NCBI GenBank assembly: GCA_037102815.1
Contig: BTPP01000004.1
Location: 2,852,001-2,916,000, forward strand
DNA length: 64,000 nucleotides
Reading direction: 5' to 3'
From: Neurospora intermedia
Taxonomy: Eukaryota > Ascomycota > Sordariomycetes > Sordariales > Sordariaceae
A program made the position numbers and the translations under genes. Positions 21,103-33,431 of the stretch are shown in pieces. Below the pieces are notes generated by a model. That model made no database searches. It worked only from the letters and a program-made list of their open reading frames with translations, and was not told where the DNA came from. The number at the start of each line of letters is the position of its first letter. Position 1 is the first letter of the stretch.

Positions 21103-24100
21103 CTAAGCAGGGACGCTTCGGGATGTCATTTCTCCACTGCGCCGACGCATGAGATTCTGTTGCTTCTGCTCTTCTTGTTGCTGTGCTTTCGAAGCTGATT
21201 CAATCAGACGTAGCTTCTTTCTAAGGACCGTAAGTCGGTTGTTGACCATATTGATCACTATGATGATCCATGTCAGTAAGGGCTAGCTTTGTTGTGTACG
21301 AGCACGGAAGTTGGCTCACCATTTTGGACGACTTGCTTGTCCTCGTTATTCATCTCGTCTGATAACTCGTTGGCGCCAGTCTTCTCCTCCTTTGATGCGC
21401 CAGAAACCTTTCGTTTTGGAAGGTGGTCGTCATCCTGATCCAGAACAGCTTCCAACATACGAATTGCTGTGATGTAAGAAATCTCACATCCAGGGAGATC
21501 CTCGTTAGCAATCTCATTGATGGCAGCAGCACGACTCATCTCAATAGCGCGATCGTACATCAGCCTCTCGGCACTAATACCCTCGCTCAAGAATACGCCG
21601 ACAGTGCTGAGACTGTTCAAAGCGGTCGAGTCATTCGCATGGTTGTTTGGATGACTAGGATGATCTTCAGGTAGTCGCTTCTGTGCCTCAGCCAGCTTGA
21701 GTCGAACAATCTCGGCTTTCTCCAAGACTTCATTGAAGCGTGAACGGATCCATTGGACAGCGCCGTTGATCCTGAGAGCCAGGGCCTCCGAGTTTGCTGA
21801 GTCCCGTGCTGCCGAAGTGATACTATTGGTCGACTCAACCTTGTTTTTCCGTGACCACCAGAGACTGGCGATATCCATCGACTTGGCCAGAAGGGTGAGC
21901 GCCTTCACATACAGAACCAGCGCCTCTTCGGATAACGAGACGATAGCTTCGGCTGTAAGCCCATCCTCCTCCGCCGATTTTTCAATGGGCGCACCACCAA
22001 GACCATGGTCCATCGAGGGAGCGAGCGGGACAAGCTGCTTGTACTTGACTTCGGCAAATCCGTACACGACATCGCTCCGTGTTGCGTGATCCTCTATGCA
22101 CTGGGCCACACGGGAGTCTTCGTCCACGGGGGTGCCTTGCTTCCCATCTGAAATCAAGCCGGTGGGGGTATTAGGGGCTGGATACGTCGGGAATGGGTTG
22201 TACATCGGCACAGGAGATGGGCCTTTGCTTAGTAGGTGAGGGGCGTATTTGAATCCGAATAACCGCAAGCTTGCATCCTGAATAGCCTTGGATATCACTG
22301 AAGTCGCCTTGCTGGGACTCGTGCCAAGTGCCTTGTCGTAGGACCCTTGACGGCTATGACCCTGGGCCAACTGAAGTGCTCTGGAAGGTGGGCTCGGAAC
22401 TGCGCCACTCGTCGAGGTGGGTGAGCCTTGTTGAGTTGCGCGTCTAACAATTTGCGCTGACTTTGGAGACTGAGGCTGTTGCGGATACATTGATATTTGG
22501 TCCGCAAGTGCGTTCACTTCGAGATGCTTCTTGTCCACCAACACATAGTCGCGTTCAAACGCGATATCCTGGGCTGCCCTCTCCTCCTCTGTCATGGGTT
22601 TGGTGCCCATACCTCTGGGTTTTGTCCTTGTGACATCATTTGGAGGAAGGTTTGCTTCTCGGACAGGAGCCCTGAGCGAGGCATTTGATGAGCGATGTCG
22701 TCGGTCTACATACGAAGATGGACGGGTTGGAGCAGACGTTGACGGTTGAACTTGCGGGCGCTTAATCCCTAGCCCATCAGCAGCTTCCTTTCGAGGAGAA
22801 TAGCTGAGGCGATCTTCTCTCGGTGGTATCTGGAAGTAGTTTGGTTTACTGATCTCGACGGGCTCGTTAGGGGTCGCTAAAGGCGACGATCGGCGAGGTT
22901 TTGGTGAAGAGGGACCAGCCGTCTGAGGAGCACCCTCGCGGTCTGCCAGGTCCTTCCTGAGAGATTGCTTTCGCGAGGGTACGAGCGAGTCTTCTGCCCG
23001 ACTAACAGGCCTCTCCTCCTTCAAGGACCGGCGACGTGGTGGCTTGGGAATGTCGTCTTCCACAAGTCCCGGAATCGGTTCTGTGACAACAGGATGGTTA
23101 AATAGATCTTCAAAGCTTATTCTCTCCACCGGGTTCTTCTTCAAGAGAGCGCGGATGAGGCCTTTCATCTCTTGGCTAACCACACTCTCCCTGGTGAACT
23201 TGATCACATCGCCCGATGATTCGATTTTCCTTAAAAGTTCCACATGGTTGCTGGCTTTGAAAGGCGGCCTTCCGGTTACCATTTCGTACAAAACCGTGCC
23301 CACGGACCACAAATCGGCCTTCGCATCGTACTTCTCATATCGCAAAATTTCTGGAGCCATGTAAAGAGGAGAGCCGCACAGTGTCTCGGCGAGGGATGTC
23401 GACGGCAGCACACGGGCGAAACCAAAATCGGCAAGCTTCAGCATCGGGGCCGAGGCTAGGCCGGCAGCAGGCGTAAAGGAGTCATAGCTGCCGCTCATGA
23501 TGTGTTTTGCCGTCTTGTTGTTCGCCATCATCTGAGGAGAGGGAAGCAGAAGAAGATTCTGGGGCTTGACGTCTCGATGAACGAAATCCCCAGCGCGCAA
23601 AAACTGTAATGCGCTCGCCAACTGTTTCAGAAAGTGGCGAGTCACCACCTCATTCAAGCCGGCGTTCGGATAGACGGGGTACTTTCGCGCAAGGTCGTGC
23701 GTATAGGGGTTTGTGATGAGCTTGTCTCGCTTCTTGATGAACAGCGACAAGTCACCGAGTTCGCAATACTCCATGATCAGATTGATGTGGGTAGAGGATT
23801 CAACGCAGTCATGGAGCGCGACGATATGAGGGTGTCGGAGAGTCTTCAGGATTTGGATTTCCCCGTACAGGTTCTCCTTCAGCTTCTTATTTAGGCGGGC
23901 GAGCTCAACGGATTTGACAGCAACCAATGCGCCAGTGACCTGTAGGCATGATATGTCAGCAAGCAGCCCAGATCACGGTACGGATGTAGGGTCAAGGCCG
24001 TATAGGATGCTGAAAGATCGATCAGGGTGAGGCTGCAGAGTACACTAACCTTATGTCGGCCTAGATAAACCTTTGCAAAGCTTCCTTTTCCTATCTCTTG

Positions 24101-24181
24101 GTCAATGACAAAGGATCCAATGGCATCGTAGCTCTGCTTCGTCCTCCTCGAAGACGAGGAAGCAGACGTTCGGTCCGCCAT
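21103..24181 (-). CDS. atg1 (apg-1): Autophagy-initiating Ser/Thr kinase Atg1/ULK
   Basis: Three exons on the minus strand: 24181-24050, 23939-21320 and 21257-21103 (968 aa). The last, 155-nt exon is easily missed; it adds the Lys/Gln-rich C-terminal 51 residues. The N-terminal kinase domain (about 24-330) has G-K-G-S-F-A-K-V (glycine loop), the ATP-binding Lys in V-A-V-K-S (residue 53), H-R-D-V-K-P-Q-N (catalytic Asp 167), D-F-G (215-217) and A-P-E (239-241). A long Ser/Pro/Arg-rich linker follows, then a helical C-terminal region (about 540-960) corresponding to the tandem MIT/EAT domain that binds Atg13 and the Atg17 scaffold. In fungi it starts autophagosome and Cvt vesicle formation under TOR control. 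The remembered length of the N. crassa protein is also 968. Confidence 0.97.
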
Positions 24182-27100
24182 GGCTTCCTGGTGTATGTGT
24201 TGATGACGGAAAGTCAGTGTAAAGGTAGGTAGCCCAAGGGACTAAACTATTCGGAAGACGTCAACCTCGAGTCTGGCAGGCATGTATACCCCAAATGGTG
24301 TGGTGCTATCGATCCGGGGTTCAGGTGGTTAGGATGATGAAGAGAAGCTCTAGGCAGAAGCAGAGAAGTTTGTATTATCAAGGTCGATTGCGTTCGGTTA
24401 TGCAATGATGCAGGTGGAGATGATAGGTCGAGGATGTGTCGAAGCCAAAGATGAAACGGCAAATGGGTGGTCGAGGGAAAAGATCCGAGTACGAAGTACC
24501 TTGATGGTTCTTCGAATCTGTTATGCGCCAGACTTGGATGGGGATGGCAGATGGATAGCCAGGCGACAATGAGACTGGGTGGAACCAAGAGAGAGTATAC
24601 GGTGGTATGGGATGGAAGAGGAGGTGCGAAGGGGGGTCGAGCTCAGTACAATCGTTTCAAAGTCTGGAGGAGTCGGAGAGGACGGGATGCCTAGGTGAGC
24701 CCGAACGGGTGGCTGATGGAACCGTCGATGCGAAAAAGAGCGGAGAACCGGCAGAACGAACAGGCAGTCGAGCAGCTGAGGTTGATGGAGGAAACGACGG
24801 ACGGATGAAGGCTCAGGACACAGTAGAATAGGGTCCAAGCTCCGACACCGACACTGTTGTACCTGGACGTCTGCTATCAGTACGGAAGCGTGGTTGTTGA
24901 CAGCTGCTCTTCCTCCACCGCGGCAGACTGACGTCCTACGTCAAGTCAATGACTCAGACCCGATCGGCCGCAGGCTGGCCTCGTCCGTATCAATCGGTTC
25001 GACAACGGCGAGGGTTGCGGCTGGGTTATATCTAGTTGTGCGATTGATATGTATAGGAGGGCGGATTTGTACTAGGTAGCGTCTATGAGAAACGGGTCGA
25101 GAGAGCAGTAGGATGACGAGATGGTCGGACCGGCATACGGCAGTTGATGCGGAAGCGGCGAAAGTTGGTATGGTGTCGGGTGTATGGATGTGGTATATGG
25201 CGATAGATGTCAAAGACGCGATGGATCCCGCCGATGGCGATCGGAACCTGAGGGTGCGAGACCGGAGACAGCGGAGAGGGAGACCGAAGCTGTGACCTTG
25301 ACTCGGAGGATGGAGAGATGAACGGGCGATATTGGGGGAGGGGAGAGAGAGACGCAAAGGTAGTTCGGTAGAGCCGGCCGAGGGAGGCAATTCTGAAGGG
25401 CCCAAGGGCAGTGCTAGTAGGAGATGTTGCGGGCGATGAGTGGATGGGGACCTGACGCAACGGGGGGGAATGGGTGTGGTCCTGTCGTGGGAGTGTCTGG
25501 GTGGTCGGTTGGCCGTGGTCGACGGTCGCGGTGATGGGTGATGCGGATCGAGGGACGCCGCAGGAAGGAGTGGGTGGACTGCTGGATGGACAGCGAGCGA
25601 TAAGTGATAGCGCACCAGTACCTCTAAGTGAGGTACCGTATCGGGTACCCAGGCGGTACCGACGTAACAGACACAAGACTGGGGGGCGGGCGAGCTGTAC
25701 AATCGTCAACCTAGGTACCTCTAGGTATTTGTGCCCGGAGCGGAGCACGGGAAAGAGCCGTTGCCCGCAGTTCTTTGGTATATTTGGTAGACTATAAATC
25801 GTGAATTGTGTGATTCCCAAAGGGGGGAAGACAAAAGACGTTATCTTCAGTCTCAATTTGAAAAGACTGGAGGAAGTTGAGATTAATGGCAGTGAGTGAA
25901 TGACGAGAGGAGACGGCAAAAGAGGGACGGGAACCTCGATGGGCAGGCCAGCAGCGAGCAGCCGGGCAGGGCAGCATCAGCCAGATCCAGGTGGCAGCAG
26001 AGGGGGGCAGCGTCCCAAGCGACTTGCGAGTGACTGCACCTGGAGCTCGTGATGATGTGCAAGGGGACTGGTCCGTGCAGGTGCATTGGAGTCATGATGC
26101 CTCGACATGGTCTGCACCAGTCAATGTAGCTCGTGGGTACCCTGCGGTAGCATTCAAGGCCGTCTGCCCAGCTCTTCCGCCTTTCCAGAAGGGGTCAGGT
26201 GGGCCCGGGGTACGCAGGCGGTACGAGGGCCCTGTTACGCTGCGAGTGGAGTTGCACGTTGCCGGCCCGCCATTGGCCCCAACTCCCGACGCTACCTAAA
26301 ACGGCCTGTCCATCCTTCTGTGGTGATAAGGCACTTGCAGCTTGATAACATCACCGCTTGGAGTGACACTGGACCTCGCTGCGAAGCCTTGAGGCGGGTT
26401 TGCTTCTCCACGGATAGGCAGCCTGGAAATCTTGAAAATGATTGGAACCTGTTGTCCGAACACGTTGGAAGGAAGCTCGTAATTAGGTTATAAAGCTGGG
26501 TGGGTTCTTCGTTGTCGGTTGTGGGATCTCTTAACGGTCAGTCTCCATGTCGAAACGCGTCATGTTGTTGTTCCTGTCATTTACCGCTTGTCTTGCGTCT
26601 TTGCGGGCACCGAACCGAGCACGAGGCAAAATCACGTAGCGTACTGGCACAAAGTCGCAATTGATGGACATGTTTAGTCCCGAGCATCAACCCGTCGCTA
26701 ATATCATCCTGTCTCCATTTCAAATACGTACAAGGTAATAGCCCGGCTGCCCGGTAGTAGTGTTCCCAAAGAGTCATCAGCAAGGACCCTCGATGCAAGA
26801 CTTCGGTTGCTTCTAGACGAGACGGGGCTTGGAATTACTCATTTATTCATTGTTCCAAACAATGACAAACACACCAAACTCTAATCATCTTTGACGACAC
26901 AGGCACTCCAACAACAATCAACCACTGACACATTCATCCATGGCCACTGTGCGCGTTGTGTACACTACTAAGAGTAATAATGACTAGCCAACCGGAACCC
27001 AGAATCTCAGGCAGCAGTCCCGCCTGGTTGATCCACAGGCTGCATCAGAATGCGGGCGTGAGCGACTTGCATGAAGCGATCCCAGCCATTGACCTTCTTC

Positions 27101-30100
27101 CCTCGCAGCCATGGAACATCACCTTTCGAGGTCAAGACAGACTAGCAAAGCAAATTCACGCCAGTCGAGACAATCAATATTCGAGTTCTCTTATCGCTCC
27201 TTTTTCAAAATAAGAGTCAAGACAGTGTTCATTCATTACAGGCTTATCAATCAGCGCCTCTTCAGCCAGATTATTCCCGCGAGAGTCTGTCACAAGATGT
27301 GGCGAGTCTCCCTCCAGGTTGCACAAAAAGCAAAGCACCCAAGCAGCAACCCAATGAATAAGCTTTGGGGCTCATGGTACTCTCAAACCAGGATTGCGCG
27401 GGCGATAACAACCACGCTGGCTTGGTAGTTAGCAGAGCACGCTCTTACCCAAAATAGCTGTGCGCTTTTCTGTTGGCGCACCAGGCTGATCTTGCTCATT
27501 CTCGGCGGTCCGGATCGCCAGTTCCAACCAAACATCAAACTGCCAACTCTGCGCAGTACCTAGGCATCCGCAGCGAGGTTCGCTAGACACTGGGGAGTTT
27601 TCACTCCTCTTGCCTGGTCGTAGCGATCGAGATTTATCACACAAACTCCTCCTCGCAGCACACGAGTCTCCATGGCGTCGGCGGCCGTGTTGACCCTGTC
27701 GACCTTGTGCATGTTGGCTTGGCTGGACACAATGGGGCACACATCCTACACCAACGACACAAGCACAGGAAGAACCCCGGCCGCCTGTATGTAGGTAGAC
27801 GTAGAGGTACTCGACACCTGTGGGGTGCCAGTGAGGCTGTCGTGATGCTGGCCAATCTCCAAGCTTAAAATGGAGCTCGGTCTGATTGTTTTCTCTCTTT
27901 GAGACGTGAAGACGTTCACCCACCACCTCCATTATGCAAGGTAACGCATCCAGCACCCCTTATCTGCGGATTCGATAGCGCCGACCAATCAATACAGACG
28001 GTGCAAACGAAAGAGTTGAAACAGGACAGAGACTGGCTGGCCATTGATCTTTTTCGATATCACTTGTGGTTGCGATTTTCTCTCTGACCAAACCTAAGAA
28101 GGCCCAACACGTCGTCGACACCTCCTCGACTAACGGGCGAGCGTCCCTTGTATTGCGTCTACGGCGCTACGCTACGCTACACAGGAGGTTCACGGGTACG
28201 TCGGTTATACCTTAGTAGTCTTGATAAGAAACATTACCCCGGACTCGACTTGTCACAAGTTTGAGAGGTTGACGGACCCTAGACAGATTGGTATGGAGAA
28301 CGAAAGAGTGCTAAACACAATGGCGTCCAAACAAGCACAAACTCCGAACGAGACGACATTAAGAAGCGGATTTCCCCAGATCTCCCTCCCCACGCGCTAA
28401 ACCCTGTATGTTTGATGTTATTGGCAACCAAACAGACACTCCAAATACACTACTTTCCCGGCCGCCATTATCAAACACCCATGATTAGCAAGGTCTTTCT
28501 TGGCCCGTAACATGCGCGGCCTCTATTACTTGGTCGTTTTTTTTTCTCTTTCTTGCTTTTCGATATCATCACTTTCAATGCGAACGCGCGGTTCCTGTTC
28601 TGCCTTGCGATAAGCGTCTGCATGTACGTTTCTGGCCCACTCGGTTCGAACCCAACTGCACGCCATCTAGCGCGACAATACCTCTCGCAACTTTCTTTTT
28701 TGTTCGGACCTTTTGATACTGATTCGCGTCGGAAGTATTGGGTTACTTGGAGAAATGACGAAATGGACGAATAGGAAAACAGTTAATTAGGGGATGAGGG
28801 GAAGGCAAGGGGAAACTTTGGGTTCTGGAGCGTAGACGTAGAGGTTGGGACCCTACATGGAGTTGCTTGGTGTATGTAACCACCCACTCTGTTTGGCTGC
28901 AGACAACCCGACCCGCCTCGTCCTCATGTGCACTCCTCCACAGTTTTGCGTTGTGTAGCAGCCAGCCAGCAAGCAGCCGGCCATCTTTGTTGTGACGAAC
29001 GGGAAAGGCAGATTCACTGTTTCCTTCCCGTCGTCCCCTTTTTTGTGTTCGTTGGATGTTTGTTGTGAGTTCCATCACCGTCATCATGGTCAACAAAAAC
29101 CAACCACTAAGCGACATTCAAACACAAGCGTACGGAACGGAACCCTTATCGCCTCTTCCAATTACGTACCTTTTTTCAACCACACGAGTTCATTAATCTT
29201 AGTCGTTTCTACTCTCTTTGTACGGTAGATGGTCAATGTCAGTTCAAACACAAAACCCCCGGAATCTCGCACCAACAGCCCGATTCGTGAACCCTGAAAT
29301 TGGCTGTCCCACGAGAATTTGTGCTCCAAGACACCCTTAAACTCGTTACGGCACCGACCATGCCCCGGGCCCATGACTCTTCTCGGATGCGGATGGGAGT
29401 TCTAGAAAAGCCGCTACCCGCGACGCCGCCGGCCGCCCATCCACACACCCTTCATTCAGCCCAGCCACTTTTACCACTCACCAGAAAGTCAGAAAGCGGT
29501 GAGGGAACTTAACAACTACACGTCAAACGGCCGTGTGGGACGGGAAGCAAGGCGAGAGATCCCAGCTTCAAGGCGTGTGGTGAGGTGAGTGAGTGGGTGC
29601 CGAACAGGTTCACTTGTACTGTCATGCATCGTCGGGTACCTCAGTAGGTACATATGGTGGTGCATGACGTTACTGTACGATTTATGCTTATCGGGTTATG
29701 TACAATCCAGTACTGGTTTCTTTGTTCCTTAGTTCAGTTCTTCGGTTTAACAGGGGAGATCTAGAGCTCTTGTTGGCTTGCAAAGAGAGAAACCGGCCGC
29801 CGTTTGAAGCGTCATGGAAAAATACTAAGTAGCCAGGGTTCAAAACGCGCCAGTAGCCTTCTCATCCTGCTCTCCGTCTTCACCCATAGTCTTCAAAGAC
29901 TGAACGATATGAGACAACAGTCCCCTACGGCACGGTCCGCTCGAAACTCGAATGCTTTTCCGTTTTGGTATTCCGAGTGTGGAAATGGGCATTTTGTTGT
30001 ACCAAACCGACAAACTAGCCAGGTCTGGACTGTATGCAATTCATTCATTTCACGGTCTCGTCCTTGGCTTCGGGAATCCGAAGATCGGTAATCACCTGAC

Positions 30101-32366
30101 CTAACCTGAATCTTGCCGATCTAAATGCCATGAGATCTCGGGAATGAATGACGCGAGTAATCGCGCAAGAGGTAGTACTTACCTACTCTGTACTTGTCGC
30201 GTCGGTAAGCCGGATGAGGCGGTCTTAAAGGTACGGTCCATTGTACATCTACACCTAACATGACTACATACAATCAAGCGGTGCAATTGACATCATGATG
30301 TGCCAGGGACACTGCGACGATGTAAGTACCTCTACCTATGGGCTTACTACATTCAAGGGCTTCAGGGTCCTGTCAAGGCGTCATCTACATTTGCAGGGAC
30401 GAACGAGAATTTCTGATGCTCGCTCTTTCCCACTTGCTCTTCGTCGCTCTTTCCTGTATGTTCTCCGAACATGAATGAGTCTGGGGAAGGAGCGACGTGA
30501 GGGCTCTATCATTTAAGGGCGAGCCAGTCTTGCAGTGCTCCAATAAGAAAGGTGAATAAGACATGGCCTATTTTAGAATGGGTCGGTCACACTGGGCCTG
30601 GCAAAACCACACAACCATTGGGCCATCGCCGTTCCATGTCTGGTTCTGTTGCAAGACACTCCGCGGTCGGAGGGCTTGTTCCCGTGGTAACATCAAATCA
30701 TTTGTTTCGAGGTTATCTAGATCGCTTTACGAGTGGATCTCATCCATATCAAAAAAACAAACATCGCGTTTTGGAACCTAGAAGTTCAGACAGACAGACG
30801 CACACCCGTAGACTAACAAAGAAGTCGCGCATAAGTACAATTGAACAAAGTGTATCTCCATCGGCATTTTTCTCCCAAACGAACAAGGGCAATCAACAAA
30901 GACCCGGCAGCACAACAGACAAGGGTTATGCTCCATGGACACTCGACAAAGACGAGCCGCTTTGAACAGACAGAATGGAAGGAACTCTTGAGAGATAGCT
31001 CCAAGGCGTTGAGCCTTGTGGTCAATATGGTATCGACGACAATCATGCTGGAGGGTCAATATCAACATATAAAGACTCAGGTATCTCGGCTTTTGCTTGG
31101 CTTCGGTGTGAGGTACCACCTGATTGCGGTCTGATGCCCCTTGGTGTTGTGGTTCGAGGTCAAGTCTGATATCAATTTTTTTTGTAGAGAATACCGTATA
31201 CGGAGAAGGAGCGATGGAGAGCAAGTGAACCACGAACGAAGCAGTCGAACCGCTCGGTCGCCCCTACTTCACCTGGAATACCCCATTTGGGTTTTAGGCT
31301 CACCTGTCTTCATTGTTTCTTGCCATCGAAACGCAGACAAATAACGGAACCAGTTCATGCGCAGCTTCAATTTAGTTGAATAGAATTGTCCTCCATCATA
31401 TCTCTGGTCATCCCGAAGACCACCAATCAACCATCCTTCACCCGTCCGAGTTGACTGAAGCTCGACGATTCCAACTCCTGTAGACGACAATGTCCCCGGC
31501 GGACCTGTGACCGACCAGACGAACCCATAGCAAGAAGGAGGAGACAATATCAAGGTCGATCAACAGTCTGGGCTCACCTTAGAATTGTTCTCTGCCTTTA
31601 TATATTGCTTAACCCTCGAGTTCGCCATTTTTATATTTAGAGTATGGTCTCCCTACAAGGCGTCACGCGGTGATCAGGGGCCGACAAGTTCATTGTTGTG
31701 CCACGGTAACTCATAAAGAAACTCCCCGAGTCCCATGGTCAGTCAGGGGTGAGTTTGTTCAAAGCCTTGCCTGGTGTGCCGTCCTGATGCTTTGAACCTG
31801 CCCCTTGTCTAGTGACTCCCTCATTCCCAAATAGTGGTATGCCCATGTCCATTTGCTTGCCCGTGATCATTCAAAGATGATTCCGCACCGTATCACGAAG
31901 GGAAAGTCTCTGGAGCTACCTTGTAATCGGCAACATGCTGCTATAACACCAAACTACACGCTTTTGTCCTCCCCTCAAGAAGTGGCCAAAGTAGACCACC
32001 CGACCCGACTATTCAGCCACTCGAGGCGTCACGCATTCTTGGTTATTCATCACTTCTTTGGGAGATATAAAGACACTTTGGCACTTCCTCCCACCCGTTT
32101 CTCTTAATCCCTGTTTCTGTTACTCTAGGAAGTTTCTCCATCAACTCTGTACACTCCTTAGACCCAACTGTCACCAAACCAGAACCCCTCCGACTTGACT
32201 CTTCTTTACTATCTGTCTACTGTCTACTCGAAACACTCTCAACATACACGTCGCAGCCAATAAGCAAAGATAGGAACGAACTAAGAAGGAAAACCAGAAA
32301 CTCGTCAAAGCACCTATTCAGCATTTCGATATTGAATAAGCGTCGAGTGAGAACTCAACCTCAACG
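24182..32366. other. 8.2-kb region without a supported gene
   Basis: Both strands were read for spliced or intronless coding regions, and nothing convincing was found. The segment 24182 to about 25950 is pyrimidine-rich on the minus strand and most likely the leader and promoter of atg1. Two overlapping minus-strand frames there (25702-24941 and 25919-25083) are S/P/R/T-rich and look like composition artefacts. Four GGTACC palindromes are packed at 25632-25719. Further right, a 77-codon plus-strand frame begins at an ATG near 26980 and has no known similarity. The last part (about 32000-32366) should be the leader of the secreted cysteine-rich protein gene. Confidence 0.5.
24929..24956. promoter_or_regulatory. 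Clustered bZIP-type sites upstream of atg1
   Basis: Within 28 bp lie TGACGT (24929-24934), ACGTCA (24938-24943) and the palindromic TGACTCA (24950-24956). TGACTCA is the binding site of Gcn4 and its Neurospora counterpart CPC1; ACGTCA and TGACGT are CRE-type half-sites. A further TGACTCG is at 25299-25305. The cluster is about 770 bp upstream of the atg1 start codon. Whether it is in the promoter or in the transcribed leader is unknown. Confidence 0.45.
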
Positions 32367-32930
32367 ATGAGGTTCACAGTCAACAACAACGCCCTACTTC
32401 TTGTGGCCGCTAGCATCATCACAAGCATCACAGGAACAGGAAAGGTATCAGCCCACCCAACCGACGATAAACTCGTCCAAAGCATAGTGGCGAGCCACAT
32501 CCTGGAAGGGAGACTTAACACGAAGAGTCAATGTGGTTATTTGTAAGTGTTTTCATCATTTTGTCGTTCCCCGCCCTTCAACTCTTTGCACTTCATCATC
32601 ATCATCGAACATAACATCCCGCGGGCTCTCTCTCTTCCCCTTCTCACAACTCCCTTCTCCTTTCCTCTTGTTCACCCAATCTTAATCAACCATCAACTAA
32701 CCTGATCCATTTTCTCCAACAGCGCCGACCCCCACAACTGCGTTCCCGCTATCTGCCGCTGCCAAGACGACCGCTACTATGCGCTCAACCGGGACAACCT
32801 CAAGGCAGGTAAGCACGGGTGCGACCCGCCCTGGGACAGGTACCCTGGGGGCCCTTGTACGCTGAAGGTGTCTTGCTGCCCGGTGCCAACAAAGTGGGGG
32901 AATTACGATGATAATCCTGTTTTGACGTGA
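32367..32930 (+). CDS. Small secreted cysteine-rich protein
   Basis: Two short exons, 32367-32542 and 32723-32930 (127 aa), with donor GTAAGT and acceptor CAACAG. The reading frame is confirmed by a dense and regular cysteine set on the second exon. Residues 1-29 form a secretion signal (hydrophobic L-L-L-V-A-A-S-I-I, cleavage likely after V-S-A before His30). The mature part has eight cysteines, at 56, 65, 70, 72, 92, 104, 110 and 111, enough for four disulfides, with a C-x-C pair and a C-C pair. Aromatic and Gly/Pro residues (Y-Y, P-P-W-D-R-Y-P-G-G-P) suggest a compact fold. No known family is recognised; it is not a hydrophobin, because the spacing differs and the mature chain is hydrophilic. 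It could be a secreted defence, signalling or cell-wall protein. The gene stands alone at the edge of a long gene-free region. Confidence 0.8.
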
Positions 32931-33431
32931 GGATGAGAAGGAGATGAAAAAAAAAGAAAAGGATATCAAGATGATTGGGAAAGGAGGGATAGTGGTTGGA
33001 TATAGAATGAGGGGATGGTATATAAGATATGAGGGGATGTAGATAGGAAGAAACTACTCCGGGGTTGGCATGGGAGGAATGAGAATGACGGAAAGGGCGG
33101 AGGAGGTTGAGGCAAGGAAAAGAACGCAAAGGGAAGAGAGGAAGAAGAGTGGAGGAGATACTACATTATGAGAAGGGCCAGGGGTTGAGAGGAGAGAGGC
33201 AAAGACCGGCCTTAAGCTGGTTATTTGCCTTCTGTATATTCTTGGCTGTTCCTCAAGTTCATTGTACATATTTCTTTGGATCTTGCGGCTTTCTTTTCGC
33301 TGCTGCATTACATTTCTTCTTACTCTTTTGCGCCAGGCCTATCCTTGGCGCATACTACCAGTTTCCCTCCTATTTAGAGCACTTCTCACACACCCACCTT
33401 GCTCTTTCCAAAACCTAGCCGCCAGACCTAT
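32931..33431. other. Convergent 3' region, no gene seen
   Basis: This spacer lies between the secreted-protein gene and the GPI mannosyltransferase gene. The left half is purine-rich on the plus strand. No coding signal is visible. Confidence 0.6.

Noticed and set aside
25083-25919. 278-codon minus-strand frame upstream of atg1
   Set aside because: S/P/R-rich, overlaps a second frame of similar length in another phase, and shows no motif; explained by C/T-rich leader composition.
28640-28660. GGTTCGAACCC, resembling a tRNA B box
   Set aside because: No matching A box or cloverleaf could be formed around it.
30552-30965. 137-codon plus-strand frame in the 8-kb gap
   Set aside because: No motif, no splice partners and random-looking composition.
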